From Amphibalanus amphitrite (Eukaryota; Arthropoda; Thecostraca; Balanomorpha; Balanidae), in the NCBI RefSeq assembly GCF_019059575.1, contig NW_024883039.1, positions 83,247 through 147,246 of the forward strand: DNA of 64,000 bases, read 5' to 3'. Shown here one piece after another: positions 1 through 10,216 of the stretch; position 1 is the first letter of the stretch, and each line of letters opens with the position of its first letter. The notes under the pieces are model-generated. The model was given only the letters and a program-made list of their open reading frames with translations. It made no database searches and was not told where the DNA came from. The position numbers and the translations under genes were made by a program.

Positions 1-104
1 GAGGGTTAAGCTACTCTCGACTTTAAATAAGTCCACGCACTGCGAATGTGTTCGCACCTTAGATGTATACAGAGGTCTATGATTACCTATATATTTTTAT
101 ATAT

Positions 105-210
<106 letters not shown>

Positions 211-263
211 TAATCTTCTACTACCTCAATAAATTTACTTGGTATGTTGAGTGGAAAACATGA

Positions 264-855
264 TGTTGAATGTTATGCATCTTTTGTTCGATTATGCCAC
301 CATATCCACCCCGAAGCCATCCACCCCGAAGCTGGCCTCTTAGTCCATAACCCCCATCCTAACGGCACCTTTCAGTGGCCCCATTGTGATCGCTTCAAAT
401 GACCAGTAACTAGGTGCCTGGTGCTGTCGTCATTCCAACATCTTCATATTGACAACTCTGGCAGTTTCCAAGTACGTGGAACGATCAGTTATTGCTTCTT
501 TCTCTTTGCCTTCTTTCTCTCATGAAGTAACATGATTCAAACATCTTTGTTTTGCCTTTTCTATTTATTTATAAATACAACATAGGAACAACACACAGCA
601 TGGTATCACAGCACTTCTCAATGGCAAGCTTGATCGCTAACAAAGCTCTCGACGATAATCTCATCATCGCCGAAATCATGGCAAAACTACAATCATCATT
701 GCCAGATACCGGCTACAAACATTTCCACAGAAAAACACTGAGGGGAAAGATACTGACCTCAAACGCTAAGCATACATTATGTCACACCTAGATTGGAGGA
801 CACTATCCTGCATCCCTGAAAGGCCTGTCTTTTATAAAAGCCGTTGCCTACGGAC
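264..855 (-). other. 3' flank and probable 3' UTR of the left hsp70 gene
   Basis: No gene is visible. The sequence lies downstream of the minus-strand hsp70 stop. A TTTATT at 564-569 is an AATAAA on the minus strand about 290 bases after the stop, a reasonable poly(A) signal. This flank does not resemble the 3' flank of the right hsp70 copy, so the inverted duplication ends near the stop codon. Confidence 0.45.
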
Positions 856-2778
856 TTAGTCGACCTCCTCAACGGTGGGTCCCTGGTTGTCCTGTCCGCC
901 GAACTGACCTCCCTGCTGCCCGCCGAACTGGCCGCCCTGCTGTCCGCCGGCGCCGTGCAGCTTGGCCATGACGGGGCTGCAGGCCGACTGCAGCTCCTTG
1001 AGCCGGTGCTCGAACTCGTCCTTCTCGGCCAGCGAGTTGTTGTCCAACCACTTGATGGCGTCGTCGCAGAGCTCGGTGACGCGCCGCCGGTCGCTCTCGT
1101 CCAGCTTCTGGCCGGCGTCGTTGACCGCCTGGCGCACCGAGAAGACGTACGACTCGAGCTGGTTGCGCGCGGCCACCCGCTCGCGCTGCGCGTCGTCCTC
1201 GGCCTTGAAGCGCTCGGCCTCGTTGACCATGCGCTCGATGTCGGCCTTGCTGAGCCGGCCCTTGTCGTTGGTGATGGTGATCTTGTTGGAGCGGCCGGTG
1301 GACTTGTCGGCAGCGCTGACGTTGAGGATGCCGTTGGCGTCGATGTCGAAAGTGACCTCGATCTGGGGCACGCCGCGCGGCGCCGGCGGGATGCCGGTCA
1401 GGTCGAAGCGGCCGAGCAGGTTGTTGTCCTTGGTCATGGCTCGCTCGCCCTCGAACACCTGGATGGTGACGGCCGGCTGGTTGTCCGAGTATGTGGTGAA
1501 CGTCTGCTGCTGCTTGGCCGGGATGCGCGTGTTGCGCTCGATCAGCTTGGTCATGACGCCGCCGGCCGTCTCGATACCGAGCGAGAGTGGCGCCACGTCC
1601 ACCAGCAGCACGTCCTGGATGGCCGAGCTGGAGTCGCCCGACAGGATGGCCGCCTGCACGGCAGCGCCGTACGCCACCGCCTCGTCCGGGTTGATGGACT
1701 TGTTCAGCTCTTTGCCGTTGAAAAAGTCCTGCAGCAGCTTCTGGATCTTGGGGATACGCGTCGAGCCGCCGACCAGCACGATCTCGTGGATGTTCGCCTT
1801 GTCCTTCTTGGCGTCCCTGAGCGCCTTCTCGACGGGCTCGAGCGTGCCGCGGAACAGGTCCATGCACAGCTCCTCAAAGCGGGCCCTCGTCACCTTGGTG
1901 TAGAAGTCGATGCCCTGGAAGAGCGCGTCGATCTCGATGCTGGCCTCGGTGCTGCTGGACAGCGTGCGCTTGGCTCTCTCGCAGGCGGTGCGCAGCCTCC
2001 GCACGGCTCGCGCGTCGCCCTTGAGGTCCTTCCTGTTCTTGCGCTTGAACTCGTCGGCCAGGTGGTTGACGAGTCGGTTGTCAAAGTCCTCGCCGCCCAG
2101 GTGCGTGTCGCCGGCCGTGGAGAGCACCTCGAACATGGAGCCGTCGGCGATGCTCAGGATGGAGACGTCGAACGTGCCGCCGCCCAGGTCGAAGATGAGC
2201 ACGTTCTTCTCGCCGCCGAGCTTCTTGTCGAGGCCGTAGGCGAGCGCGGCCGCTGTTGGCTCGTTGATGATGCGCTTGACGTTCAGGCCGGCGATCCTAC
2301 CGGCGTCCTTGGTGGCCTGGCGCTGCGAGTCGTTGAAGTAGGCCGGCACCGTGATGACGGCGTCGGAGATCTTGGACCCCAGGTACGCCTCGGCCGTCTC
2401 CTTCATCTTGGTCAGCACCATCGAGCTGATCTCCTCGGGCGTGAACCGCTTCCGCTCGCCCTTGTACTCGACCTCGATGCGCGGCTTGCCGGCCTCGTTG
2501 GCCACGGTGAACGGCCAGTGCTTGAGGTCCTGCTGGATCTTGGGGTCGTCGTAGCGCCGGCCGATGAGCCGCTTGGCGTCGAACACGGTGTTCTTGGGGT
2601 TCATGGCCACCTGACCCTTGGCGGCGTCTCCGATCAGCCGCTCCGTGTCGGTGAAGGCCACATAGCTGGGTGTGGTCCGGTTGCCCTGGTCGTTGGCGAT
2701 AATCTCCACCTTGCCGTGCTGGAACACGCCCACACACGAGTAGGTCGTGCCCAAGTCTATTCCGATCGTCGGAGCCAT
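856..2778 (-). CDS. hsp70: cytosolic heat shock protein 70 (left, minus-strand copy)
   Basis: Intronless 640-aa chaperone ATPase of the cytosol and nucleus; it binds exposed hydrophobic peptides and is normally induced by heat and proteotoxic stress. The sequence shows the three Hsp70 signatures: IDLGTTYS near residue 7, [14 protein letters not shown] near 195 and the VGGSTRIPK block near 335. A bipartite basic stretch lies near 246, the tail is rich in GGQ repeats, and the protein ends in EEVD, the mark of cytosolic Hsp70 that binds TPR co-chaperones. I chose the start MAPTIGIDL because all family members begin there; an in-frame ATG 45 bases upstream would add an atypical leader. It differs from the right copy at only two residues that I can see (Tyr for Phe in the RRxDDPK segment and Arg for Lys in KNxKDLK). 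The absence of introns fits inducible hsp70 genes. A long antisense frame overlaps it and is a codon-bias shadow. Confidence 0.98.
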   Translation of the reverse strand: MAPTIGIDLGTTYSCVGVFQHGKVEIIANDQGNRTTPSYVAFTDTERLIGDAAKGQVAMNPKNTVFDAKRLIGRRYDDPKIQQDLKHWPFTVANEAGKPRIEVEYKGERKRFTPEEISSMVLTKMKETAEAYLGSKISDAVITVPAYFNDSQRQATKDAGRIAGLNVKRIINEPTAAALAYGLDKKLGGEKNVLIFDLGGGTFDVSILSIADGSMFEVLSTAGDTHLGGEDFDNRLVNHLADEFKRKNRKDLKGDARAVRRLRTACERAKRTLSSSTEASIEIDALFQGIDFYTKVTRARFEELCMDLFRGTLEPVEKALRDAKKDKANIHEIVLVGGSTRIPKIQKLLQDFFNGKELNKSINPDEAVAYGAAVQAAILSGDSSSAIQDVLLVDVAPLSLGIETAGGVMTKLIERNTRIPAKQQQTFTTYSDNQPAVTIQVFEGERAMTKDNNLLGRFDLTGIPPAPRGVPQIEVTFDIDANGILNVSAADKSTGRSNKITITNDKGRLSKADIERMVNEAERFKAEDDAQRERVAARNQLESYVFSVRQAVNDAGQKLDESDRRRVTELCDDAIKWLDNNSLAEKDEFEHRLKELQSACSPVMAKLHGAGGQQGGQFGGQQGGQFGGQDNQGPTVEEVD

Positions 2779-3136
2779 CTTCGTGCGAATGTCTTCAGAA
2801 ACTTTCGAAATAACGCACTTCACGAATCACGATTTGTCGCTGGTAATATCGCTGCTAGCACAGTAACAGTGTAGCGCACTGTCGCTCGTACTCTGTTGCT
2901 CTCAATGAGACTTCTGGCGCTGGGACCAGAGAGCCTCGGTTATATAGTTCAGCCACAGAAACGGCTACCATCGCGGCGGTTCCCGTGACATCCCGAACGT
3001 GAGAGCTCCGTGAGTTTACTCTACCTCTCACGAAAACTCGGGACGCGGCGGCCGACGCGCGCCCGCTATTGGCTGACTCAGTGTGACGTCACACCTGGGA
3101 CGGCCGCTGGTTGGCTGGCGCCGGGCCGCACCGACG
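2779..3136 (-). promoter_or_regulatory. promoter of the left hsp70 gene
   Basis: Read on the minus strand, a TATATAA box lies at 2940-2946, about 160 bases before the ATG, followed by a 5' UTR. Upstream are a degenerate heat shock element near 3030 (TTCGTGAG against TTCGTGAA in the right copy), a CCAAT box (ATTGG at about 3067) and a perfect CRE palindrome TGACGTCA near 3084. The block 3060-3136 matches 11890-11985 in inverse orientation, so the two hsp70 promoters are duplicates. The homology stops abruptly at 3136, where the foldback element begins. Confidence 0.85.
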
Positions 3137-5029
3137 CACGCTGGGCCGGCGGACCGGAAAAGCGCTAGAAATACCCCCAAGAGTGACTTTCCACAATATG
3201 AACAAAATATGTATCATTCGATCCCAAATTGATCAAAGCGTACGATTCTGATGCCATTTTTGCCCTAAGGTCGAAATTGAAGTGGTCAGTTGTCACCAAA
3301 CACAAGACTATTTAGACTCGCTAGTGGCCACCACATTTGCCGATTTTAATGCTAATCTTTAGTTGATATTTATTAGTTGACCAGTTGTCGTTTTGAACGC
3401 AATTTTCTGTCAGACTAGTTCAGGGCACTGTTGTTCACTGTACCAACAACATTCTTACATATTGCATCGCTTTTCTGCAAGATAAGCTAGCTTTTTGCAA
3501 GCAGCTGCAAGACCTAAATAAAAATCATATCTAAATTTTTAAATAGACTTTTATAAAAATGTTATTTCGAGCAGCTAAAAATGAACATCTTATACTAGCC
3601 TCAGATTACTCATCTTTCGTTCCATATAGGTGCTTTGCTGCTTTTCCCTGCTACTTTTCGAGATATGCGCCAGTCAACCACATGATGTAGGGGCAATTGT
3701 CACCTCGCCGCTCTACTGACGGCCCGGCGCTCTTTAAAGCGCTGAAATTTATGAAAAACAAATGCTTATAATCTGAATAAAATATATGTCCCTGAGCTCA
3801 GAATTGATCAACGCACACAATGCTGTCAAAATTTTTGGGCCAAAGTCAATAATTAAGTCATTATGAACCCCCAAACACAAGTCAGTGATATTCAACAACA
3901 ACTTGCTCTTTAGTTAGACTTTTTGAAAAATGTTATTTTGAGCCGCTAAAGATGAGCATGTCATCCAAACAACTAGTCAATTGTCTTCCATGCCCTAGTG
4001 AAGATTATTGCCTATTACTGCTACTTTTCGAGATATCGTCTGCTTAGTCACCTGATATAGCTGCTATGCCACCCTACCGCGGTAGGGTGGCTATTTCAGG
4101 TGACTAAGCAGACGATATCTCAAAAAGTAGCAGTAATAGGCAATAATCGTCAATAGGGCATGACAGACAATCGACTAGTTGTTTGCATGACATGCTCATC
4201 TTTAGCGGCTCGAAATAACATTTCTCAAAAAGTCTAACTAAAGAGCAAGTTGTTGTTGATTATCACTGACTTGTGTTTGGGGGTTCATAATGACTTAATT
4301 ATTGACTTTGGCCCAAAAATTTTGACAGCATTGTGTGCGTTGATCAATTCTGAGCTCAGGGACATATATTTTATTCAGATTATAAGCATTCGTTTTTCAT
4401 AAATTTCGGCGCTTTAAAGAGCGCCGGGCCGTCAGAAGAGCGGCGAGGTGACAATTGCCCCTACATCATATGGTTGACTGGCGCATATCTCGAAAAGTAG
4501 CAGGGAAAAGCAGCAAAGCACCTATATGGAACGAAAGATGAGTTATCTGAGGCTAGTATAAGATGTTCATTTTTAGCTGCTCGAAATAACGTTTTTATAA
4601 AAGTCTATTTAAAAATTTAGATATGATTTTTATTTAGGTCTTGCAGCTGCTTGCAAAAAGCTAGCTTATCTTGCAGAAAAGCGATGCAATATGTAAGAAT
4701 GTTGTTGGTACAGTGAACAACAGTGCCCTGAACTAGTCTGACAGAAAATTGCGTTCAAAACGACAACTGGTCAACTAATAAATATCAACTAAAGATTAGC
4801 ATTAAAATCGGCAAATGTGGTGGCCACTAGCGAGTCTAAATAGTCTTGTGTTTGGTGACAACTGACCACTTCAATTTCGACCTTAGGGCAAAAATGGCAT
4901 CGCCTCCCGGGCTGCCCCCCCCCACGCATCAACAAAGGAGGAGCACGGGCTGGCCTGGGGGCGGGGGCGGCGCAACCTCCAACTCCGAGACGTGCCGCTC
5001 GCTTCCCGGGCCGCCCCCCCCCCACGAAA

Positions 5030-5161
5030 AAAAAAAAATAATAAAGAAAAAAAAAAAAAGAAATAAAAATGATGATTAAAAAAAAAAAAACAAAAAAAAA
5101 AATAAAAAAATAAAAAAAAAAAATCATATTAAAAAAATATAAAATATATATATATAATGGA

Positions 5162-5195
<34 letters not shown>

Positions 5196-5410
5196 CTGAA
5201 GTGTCAAATCTCTGAATGTTCCGTGTATGTGTGTGACTGTTTATTGTGTGTGAAAATATGTGTCAAAGATATCAAAAGAGGCAAAAGAGGCAAAAAAAAA
5301 AAAAAAAAAAAAAAAAAAAGCCCACAAAAAAAAAAATAAAAAAATAATAAAGCCCACAAAAAAGCAATAATAATCATAAATAAAAAAAAAAAAATATATT
5401 TAAAAAAAAA
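5030..5410. repeat. A-rich low-complexity tract
   Basis: Long A runs with scattered T, G and C, interrupted at 5194-5290 by about 100 bases of ordinary sequence. Lysine-rich or phenylalanine-rich frames here are not genes. It may be the expanded poly(A) tail of a retroposed insert, or the run lengths may be partly assembly error. Confidence 0.8.
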
Positions 5411-5465
5411 GATGAAAAACAGATTTCAGAGTCCTTTCAGAGACCACAGCTGAAAGGACTCCCAG

Positions 5466-5618
5466 ACCAACCTGCGCATCCGGAGCGATGCCGTTGCGGC
5501 TCTACAAAAGGCCGGCGAGGCCTATCTGACCGGCCTCACCGAGGACATCAACCCGTGCGCTGCCCACGCCAAGCGTGTTACCGTGACGCCAAAGGACATG
5601 CAGCTGGCATGTCGCTAA
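5466..5618 (+). pseudogene. histone H3-like C-terminal fragment
   Basis: A 50-codon frame ending in TAA reads as the C-terminal half of the H3 histone fold: [10 protein letters not shown], then [10 protein letters not shown], then [17 protein letters not shown]. In canonical H3 these correspond to TDLRFQSSAV, ALQEASEAYL and HAKRVTIMPKDIQLARR, that is alpha-2, loop 2 and alpha-3. The N-terminal tail and alpha-1 are missing. An in-frame TGA lies a few codons upstream, and a CCCAG immediately before the fragment could be a 3' splice site, which would make this one exon. Residues differ from replication H3 at many positions and the tail ends at ACR, so it may derive from a divergent H3 variant such as a CenH3. 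It sits inside a transposon insertion and is probably dead. Confidence 0.75.
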
Positions 5619-5841
5619 TCGCAGGAGGCCTGCCTCCTAACGCAGTCCAACCCAGAAGGACAGCACGGCCGAAATCGCCCCTGGCGGCAGGCCGAAAACA
5701 CAAAGCAAGCAAGCAGCAAGCAAGCATCAGAATCGTACGCTTTGATCAATTTGGGATCGAATGATACATATTTTGTTCATATTGTGGAAAGTCACTCTTG
5801 GGGGTATTTCTAGCGCTTTTCCGGTCCGCCGGCCCAGCGTG

Positions 5842-5945
5842 CGACGCTGCCGCCCGGCACGACCCGTGAGGGGGAGTGGGGAGGGGAGGGGTGGGTCGGT
5901 GCTGGTGCCGAGTGTTCGGGAGCTGATTGCCCGTCAAGGGGAGGG
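5842..5945. repeat. relic of the hsp70 upstream region (inverted match to 11808-11907)
   Basis: This stretch, beginning at the CGACG duplication and including GCTGCCGCCCGGC, the G-rich tract and GCTGATTGCCCGTCAAGG, is the reverse complement of 11808-11907 upstream of the right hsp70. It continues the left hsp70 flank that stops at 3136. It shows that the head-to-head duplication included at least 200 bases beyond the promoters and that the foldback element split the left copy. Confidence 0.85.
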
Positions 5946-6320
5946 GAGGGGTGGGGAGGGTTGGGGAGGTTGGTGGAGAATTCGGGAGCTGATGTGGAGA
6001 TTGATGGAGAATGCGGGAGCTGAGGCATCTTGCACCATACTACCTACCTAGTACCTACCTAACTACCTAGGTAAATTCCGATTTTACCTAGATTCACTTG
6101 CACCAAAGTACCTACCCTACCAAAAAATGCTACCGTGAAAATTGACCTAGAAATTTTACCGAGCGGCATGGGAACTTGCCAGTGTTTTACTTCGATCGGC
6201 CGTTTTCCTCTCGCATCGAAAGCCGGAAAGTAGTTCTCGCTGAGAAATTTTTGACGATTTGACGGCTAACTCAGGCCTTCAAAATAACTAGCAAAAGCTT
6301 ATATAAAATGATTCAATTGG

Positions 6321-8079
6321 TTACCCGCGTCCCACTGGGGTCTGCGTATAACACGCCCTACTGGGGGGGGGGGCTATTCATAGCCCCCCCCCCCCTCCTA
6401 ACTCCGAAACTACTGGGCCGATCGTCAAAATTCAAACGGCGTCTGATAGCCCCGGAAAAACTGTCGAGCGAAACCTAATTTCATTGACCTCGAGGTCACC
6501 GATGACGTCACAGGTCAGGTCAAAGTAAAAATTATTAGCATTTTGGCTTCCTCACGTTTTGGGCTCTGACCGCCGTCTTACATGTCAGATGAGGCTCATT
6601 TTTGGTTCACACACTCGTGAACAGATGCTCTAGATACTCTGAGGGTACCAAACTTGTACTTTGATTTTCAGGTCAAGGTCAGGTCATCACAGGTCACGAA
6701 AATATTATATCATCCGTCGGTCACGTGACACATGTTTTATGGTCCATTTAGGCCAAACATTTCGAATTTGATGTCGTCTGTGTCATTCGAGGTCATTTTG
6801 AGCAGGGTTGTGCTCGACTCAAAAAAATTTGCCGACTCGACTCATCATTCAACTTCAGAATGTCCTGACTCAACTCTGACTCAAACAAGGAGCTGATTTT
6901 TTTCCTTGACTCGACTCATGACTCAAGCGGCTCAATGAAAATATGAGTTGACTCAAACTTGACTCAAATTTTTTGTTGAGTCAAGTGTGTTGACTCAAAA
7001 TTGACTCAGATAAAAAAGTTGTTGAGCGGGGGGGGGGGGTGAAAAAATCCGGCAGCAGGGCCAGGCCTAAGTTGTTAAGCGGGGGGAGAATGAAAAACTT
7101 ATACTATATATTGTTTCTAGAAAGTTGAGTCAGCTGACTCATGTTCCTAAATGTTTTTGACTCAACTCAATGTCAAAAGTTATTTTACTGACTCAACTCT
7201 GACTCAACTCAACACCTTAATATTTTTGTCCGACTCAACTCTGACTCAACTCAACAGCTCAACATTTTATCTGACTCGACTCAAATCTGACTCATTTGAG
7301 TCAGAGTTGAGTCAAATTTCTGACTCGACTCATGAGTCAAGCACAACCCTGATTTTGAGTCAAATTTAGCTTAGGTCAGGTCACTTTCAGGTCAAAAAAG
7401 GTCAAATTTTGAAGTTAAAAGTTTTCAACAAAAAAGGTGTCTATTTGATGCAGTTTGAAATCAGGAACACGATGGTGCTATTTATATTGGCGTACGATGT
7501 CAAATTCGTGCTGAAAAATTGATTTGAAAAATTAATAATTTTTAATTTTTTGCAATAATGCGTATAACTTGGCCATTTTTGAAGATATTTAGCTAAAACT
7601 TGCTAGAGTTAGTCATAATAATGCGTTCTATCACATATATTCAGGTTTTTTTTTCGAAAAGTCAAAAAAATTTGGAAAAAAAATGTAAAAATATAAATTT
7701 TGAATTTTATTATATGAAATTTTCGGAATTTTCAAAATTTCGAAAATCCGAGATAGCAGTTTGATAGCGCAGTCTATTCTGAGTCCTCTCATGCAAAGAA
7801 ATTGGATCTAGCTTAAAAACTGAGCTCTTGGGAGCGATTGCCGTGGTTCAATGTTTTGCGTCGAAATCGGCCGAACATGACGTCACTCTGACGTCATTTC
7901 CGGCCGACCTATGGTAGGTACGAAGTTCAAATTTTGGCACAAGGTGTCAAATTGATGCAGCCGAAGGTACTAAGGTACTGAAAGTTTGGCGTCGATACGT
8001 CAAGCGGTTCGGAAGTTATTGCAGAAAAACGGGAGGGGGGCTATAAATAGCCCCCCCCCCCCAGTGGGGCGCGGGTTAA
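6321..8079. mobile_element. TTAA-flanked (piggyBac-like) non-autonomous element, copy 1
   Basis: Ends read TTACCCGCGTCCCACTGGGG on the left (TTAA decayed to TTAC) and CCCCAGTGGGGCGCGGGTTAA on the right. Just inside each end is a hairpin of a G run, CTATNNATAG and a C run. The interior is AT-rich, without ORFs, but holds many AGGTCA hexamers (for example 6525-6540, 6665-6705, 7370-7410). TTAA duplications with CCC/GGG ends are typical of the piggyBac superfamily; the assignment rests on that alone. A hAT-like MITE is nested at 6803-7351. Confidence 0.75.
6803..7351. mobile_element. hAT-like MITE with 8-bp target duplication
   Basis: Terminal inverted repeats CAGGGTTGTGCTYGACTC / GAGTCAAGCACAACCCTG are flanked by ATTTTGAG at 6795-6802 and 7352-7359, an 8-bp target duplication typical of hAT elements. 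The 549-bp interior is a degenerate satellite of TGACTCAACTC units, densely repeating TGACTCA/TGAGTCA. There is no coding capacity. Confidence 0.9.
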
Positions 8080-8264
8080 CAATAGGCACAATACATGATA
8101 GTCAACGGGTGTTCTTATATAGGTAAATTAGGAACTACAATCTATAAATAAAACAAATCCTAAAAACGCGAGCTGTCAAACTTATTTCTATACACTGAAA
8201 TTTACCTAGGTAAGTAGGAGGATGGTGCAAGAGAAGTTACCGCCGTAAGTAGTTTTACTAGGTA

Positions 8265-8510
8265 CAGTCCACAGCAGAAGTAATGTGTGGTTTCAGTCAT
8301 GGGTATGTTCTGCTTCTGAAGCCTAGGAACGATTAGCCAGTCAAGCTCTTAGCCGTTTTTTGAACGAGGACATCCCAAAATGTTGACTTGGTAATTCGTT
8401 TTTGACCGTGGTCACTTTGCTTACACCAGTTATTACCACACCCCTCAAGCTAATGTATTTGAATAGGCCAGGCATACAGTAAAACCACACATTACTTTAG
8501 CGGTGGGCTG
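8265..8510. mobile_element. TA-flanked (Tc1/mariner-like) MITE
   Basis: A 246-bp element with imperfect inverted ends CAGTCCACAGCAGAAGTAAT and, in reverse, CAGCCCACCGCTAAAGTAAT, extending through TGTGTGGTTT. It is flanked by TA at 8263-8264 and 8511-8512. No coding region. Confidence 0.75.
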
Positions 8511-8574
8511 TACTTGGTAGGTATTTTGCCGATTCTACTTAGTCAGGTGTTTTGGTGCAAGAGGCCTCTGATGT

Positions 8575-8871
8575 GGTGTGTTGGTTTATTTTCACCTTTC
8601 CTGCGTGTCCCATGCTTTTCCATCTTCCTCAGAGAACGGTGAAGGGAGGCTAGCTACGATCGCATATCGCCGGGCATTTTCCACTACAAATTTTGGACTT
8701 TTAGCGTTTCAAGGATGAAAAGACTTGTCGTTATGAACAAGCAAGCAATCGCTCTTTAAGTTTTTTTTTTTAGGGGGGGCTTCCAATTTCATTTTTTCCA
8801 GTTTTGCCAGAGACTATGTATGCATAAATGAAAGTGGGCTTCAGTGGATCTGCGTTTGATGTTATGAAATG
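8575..8871. other. no recognisable feature
   Basis: I see no gene here. It contains a short T run near 8760 and a stretch of ordinary base composition. Confidence 0.4.
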
Positions 8872-9741
8872 ATTACGAGCGAGCGAGCGCAGCGAGCGAA
8901 GCGAAGTCTTTTCAATATAACGGAAAAAATCTCAGTATGAGCGGCCCGGCCCGGCCCGGCCCGGCCTGTAACGCTTTTGAGAGGCTTATATCTCAGCAAC
9001 CGCTGGACCGATTGGCCTGCGGTCTTTTTTGCTGGGTAGCCCCATCCCTTCTACCCCGTAATTGACTACTTTTGATACATCTCAGTGACCGTCGTGGCAC
9101 GTGCCACGTGAAAAGTCAAGGGTGTTCAAGCAGTTTTGCAAAAGTAATGATTTTGAGAGGCCCATATCTCAGCAGCGGCTTGAGCGATTGTCTTGCGGTA
9201 ATTTTTATAGGGTAGCTGCATCCCTTCTACCAAAGGTCGGATACTCTTGATCTATGTGAGTGACCCCCACTGCACGTGCAAAATAAAAAAGAAGAGGTGC
9301 CAAATTTGTTCCCATTTCAGTAACTCGGTAATTACTGGGGCGATTTCGCTGAAACTTGGCATACAGGCAGGCACCCACCAGGCAATGCATTCCCATGTGT
9401 TGCAGTTAGGATGCTACTGCACGTGCGCACGTGCAGGGGGCGTTTCCAGATCTCGAGAACGGCTGGGCCGATTGCAGTCAAATTTGGTACACGGTTGGGG
9501 ACCGGTTATTAGGGTGCCGTGCAAGTCATTTTGGACCCCGTTTGCACGTGCGCACGTGCAGAATGCCGCTTCCAGATCTCAGGAACGGCTGGGCCGACTG
9601 CGTTCAAATTCGGCACACCGCTAGCGATCGGTTAGAAGGGTGCTTTGCACAAGTCCGTTGGAAGCACCCTCTCGCCCTTCCGCACGTGCAGGGCTCACTA
9701 TCTCGCTCGCTCGTTCTTCGCCCAAAAGGCGCTTTACTGGT
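8872..9741 (+). mobile_element. repeat element A (GAGCGAGCG end, CACGTG palindromes, internal repeats)
   Basis: Starts with ATTACGAGCGAGCGAGCG, followed by a (GGCCC)n tract at 8940-8966. The body is four or more degenerate repeats of about 120 bases built around ATCTCNNNAACGGCTGGGCCG, each followed by TCAAATTTGGTA-like sequence and separated by TGCACGTGCGCACGTGCA, a perfect 18-base palindrome (9418 and 9544). Near-identical copies lie at 32004-32924 (plus) and 31189-32003 (minus). This copy lacks the right terminal repeat seen in the 32 kb copy. Frames through it repeat short peptides and do not look coding. Confidence 0.85.
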
Positions 9742-10216
9742 TATATATTTGATTGTTTGTGCCTCCGTCATTTACCAACGTCATTTACCTGCGTCTATTG
9801 GTCTATTTGCATCACTTGGATGTCTAATTGACTGCAGAGCAGATGCATGGTTAGAGACGTTTTATGTTAAAAGTGAAACATTTTTTTAGTGGTAACGCTT
9901 CGCTTTTTTAAAAGGGAAACAATGAGCTTTTCGGCTGAAAATGAAACTCAGGATTGAGCATCGCAGCTTTTTTTGTGTCTATTCGTTTAGGTCTCGCTCT
10001 TGCTGGACTCCTGAAACGTTAGAGTTCATTAACCGGTTCCAGAGTCAGCACAGTCAGATAAAAAATAATTTGCTAAAGACACTTATACATCCCAACTAAT
10101 TTTGCTCATTACTCATGATTGAGACCAATTTTCGGGAAAAGGCTTCCAGTTCCTGAAAGCGGTTAGCAGAATCACATTTCAAATCAATTTCATTTGTTTC
10201 AAGTGGTTGTTTCCCC
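9742..10216. other. no recognisable feature
   Basis: AT-rich intergenic DNA between two repeats. Nothing supportable seen on either strand. Confidence 0.4.

Larger units (their letters stand above)
4901..5727. mobile_element. secondary insertion in the right arm of the foldback element
   Basis: The left arm reads GGCATCAGAATC continuously (in reverse). In the right arm GGCAT at 4896-4900 and CAGAATC at 5728 are separated by 827 bases, with GCAT on both sides (4897-4900 and 5724-5727), a likely 4-bp target duplication. The insert starts with a GC-rich part holding a direct repeat of CGCYTCCCGGGCYGC plus a C-run (about 4901 and 4999). It then has 400 bases of A-rich sequence (5030-5410), then a histone H3-like fragment, then a CAAG-rich end. 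I do not recognise the element type; a retroposed or chimeric insert is possible. Confidence 0.65.
3137..5841. mobile_element. foldback transposon inserted in the hsp70 upstream region
   Basis: Two arms of about 940 bases are reverse complements: 3137-4080 and 4081-4900 plus 5728-5841. They meet without a loop at the palindrome TACCGCGGTA centred on 4080/4081. The ends are CACGCTGGGCCGGCGG and its reverse complement. Flanking copies of CGACG at 3132-3136 and 5842-5846 form a target duplication; the intact target CACCGACGCTGCCG is still present in the right hsp70 flank near 11897. No transposase is present, so the element is non-autonomous. The right arm is interrupted by a secondary insertion. 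Arm similarity is high, suggesting recent origin or gene conversion between arms. Confidence 0.88.
6029..8573. mobile_element. composite element with CTTGCACCA termini
   Basis: The left end has CTTGCACCAT at 6029 and a second CTTGCACCA near 6099, with many ACCTAGGTA/TACCTACC motifs. The right end has the inverted forms ATGGTGCAAG near 8222 and TTGGTGCAAG near 8564. ACCTAGGTAAATT near 6065 pairs with AATTTACCTAGGT near 8190. I see no clean target duplication, so the exact limits are uncertain. It holds a TTAA element (6321-8079) and a TA-flanked MITE (8265-8510). Confidence 0.5.

Noticed and set aside
844..2874. 676-codon plus-strand frame antisense to the left hsp70
   Set aside because: Long antisense frames are a known by-product of GC-rich codon use in hsp70 genes. 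The protein is Leu/Val/Arg-rich and has no motifs.
4789..5339. Phe-rich and Lys-rich frames
   Set aside because: They arise from the A-rich tract.
9247..9889. Frames repeating ISRTAGPIAL-like peptides
   Set aside because: They follow from the degenerate 120-bp DNA repeats of element A, and the same peptides appear in several frames and copies.
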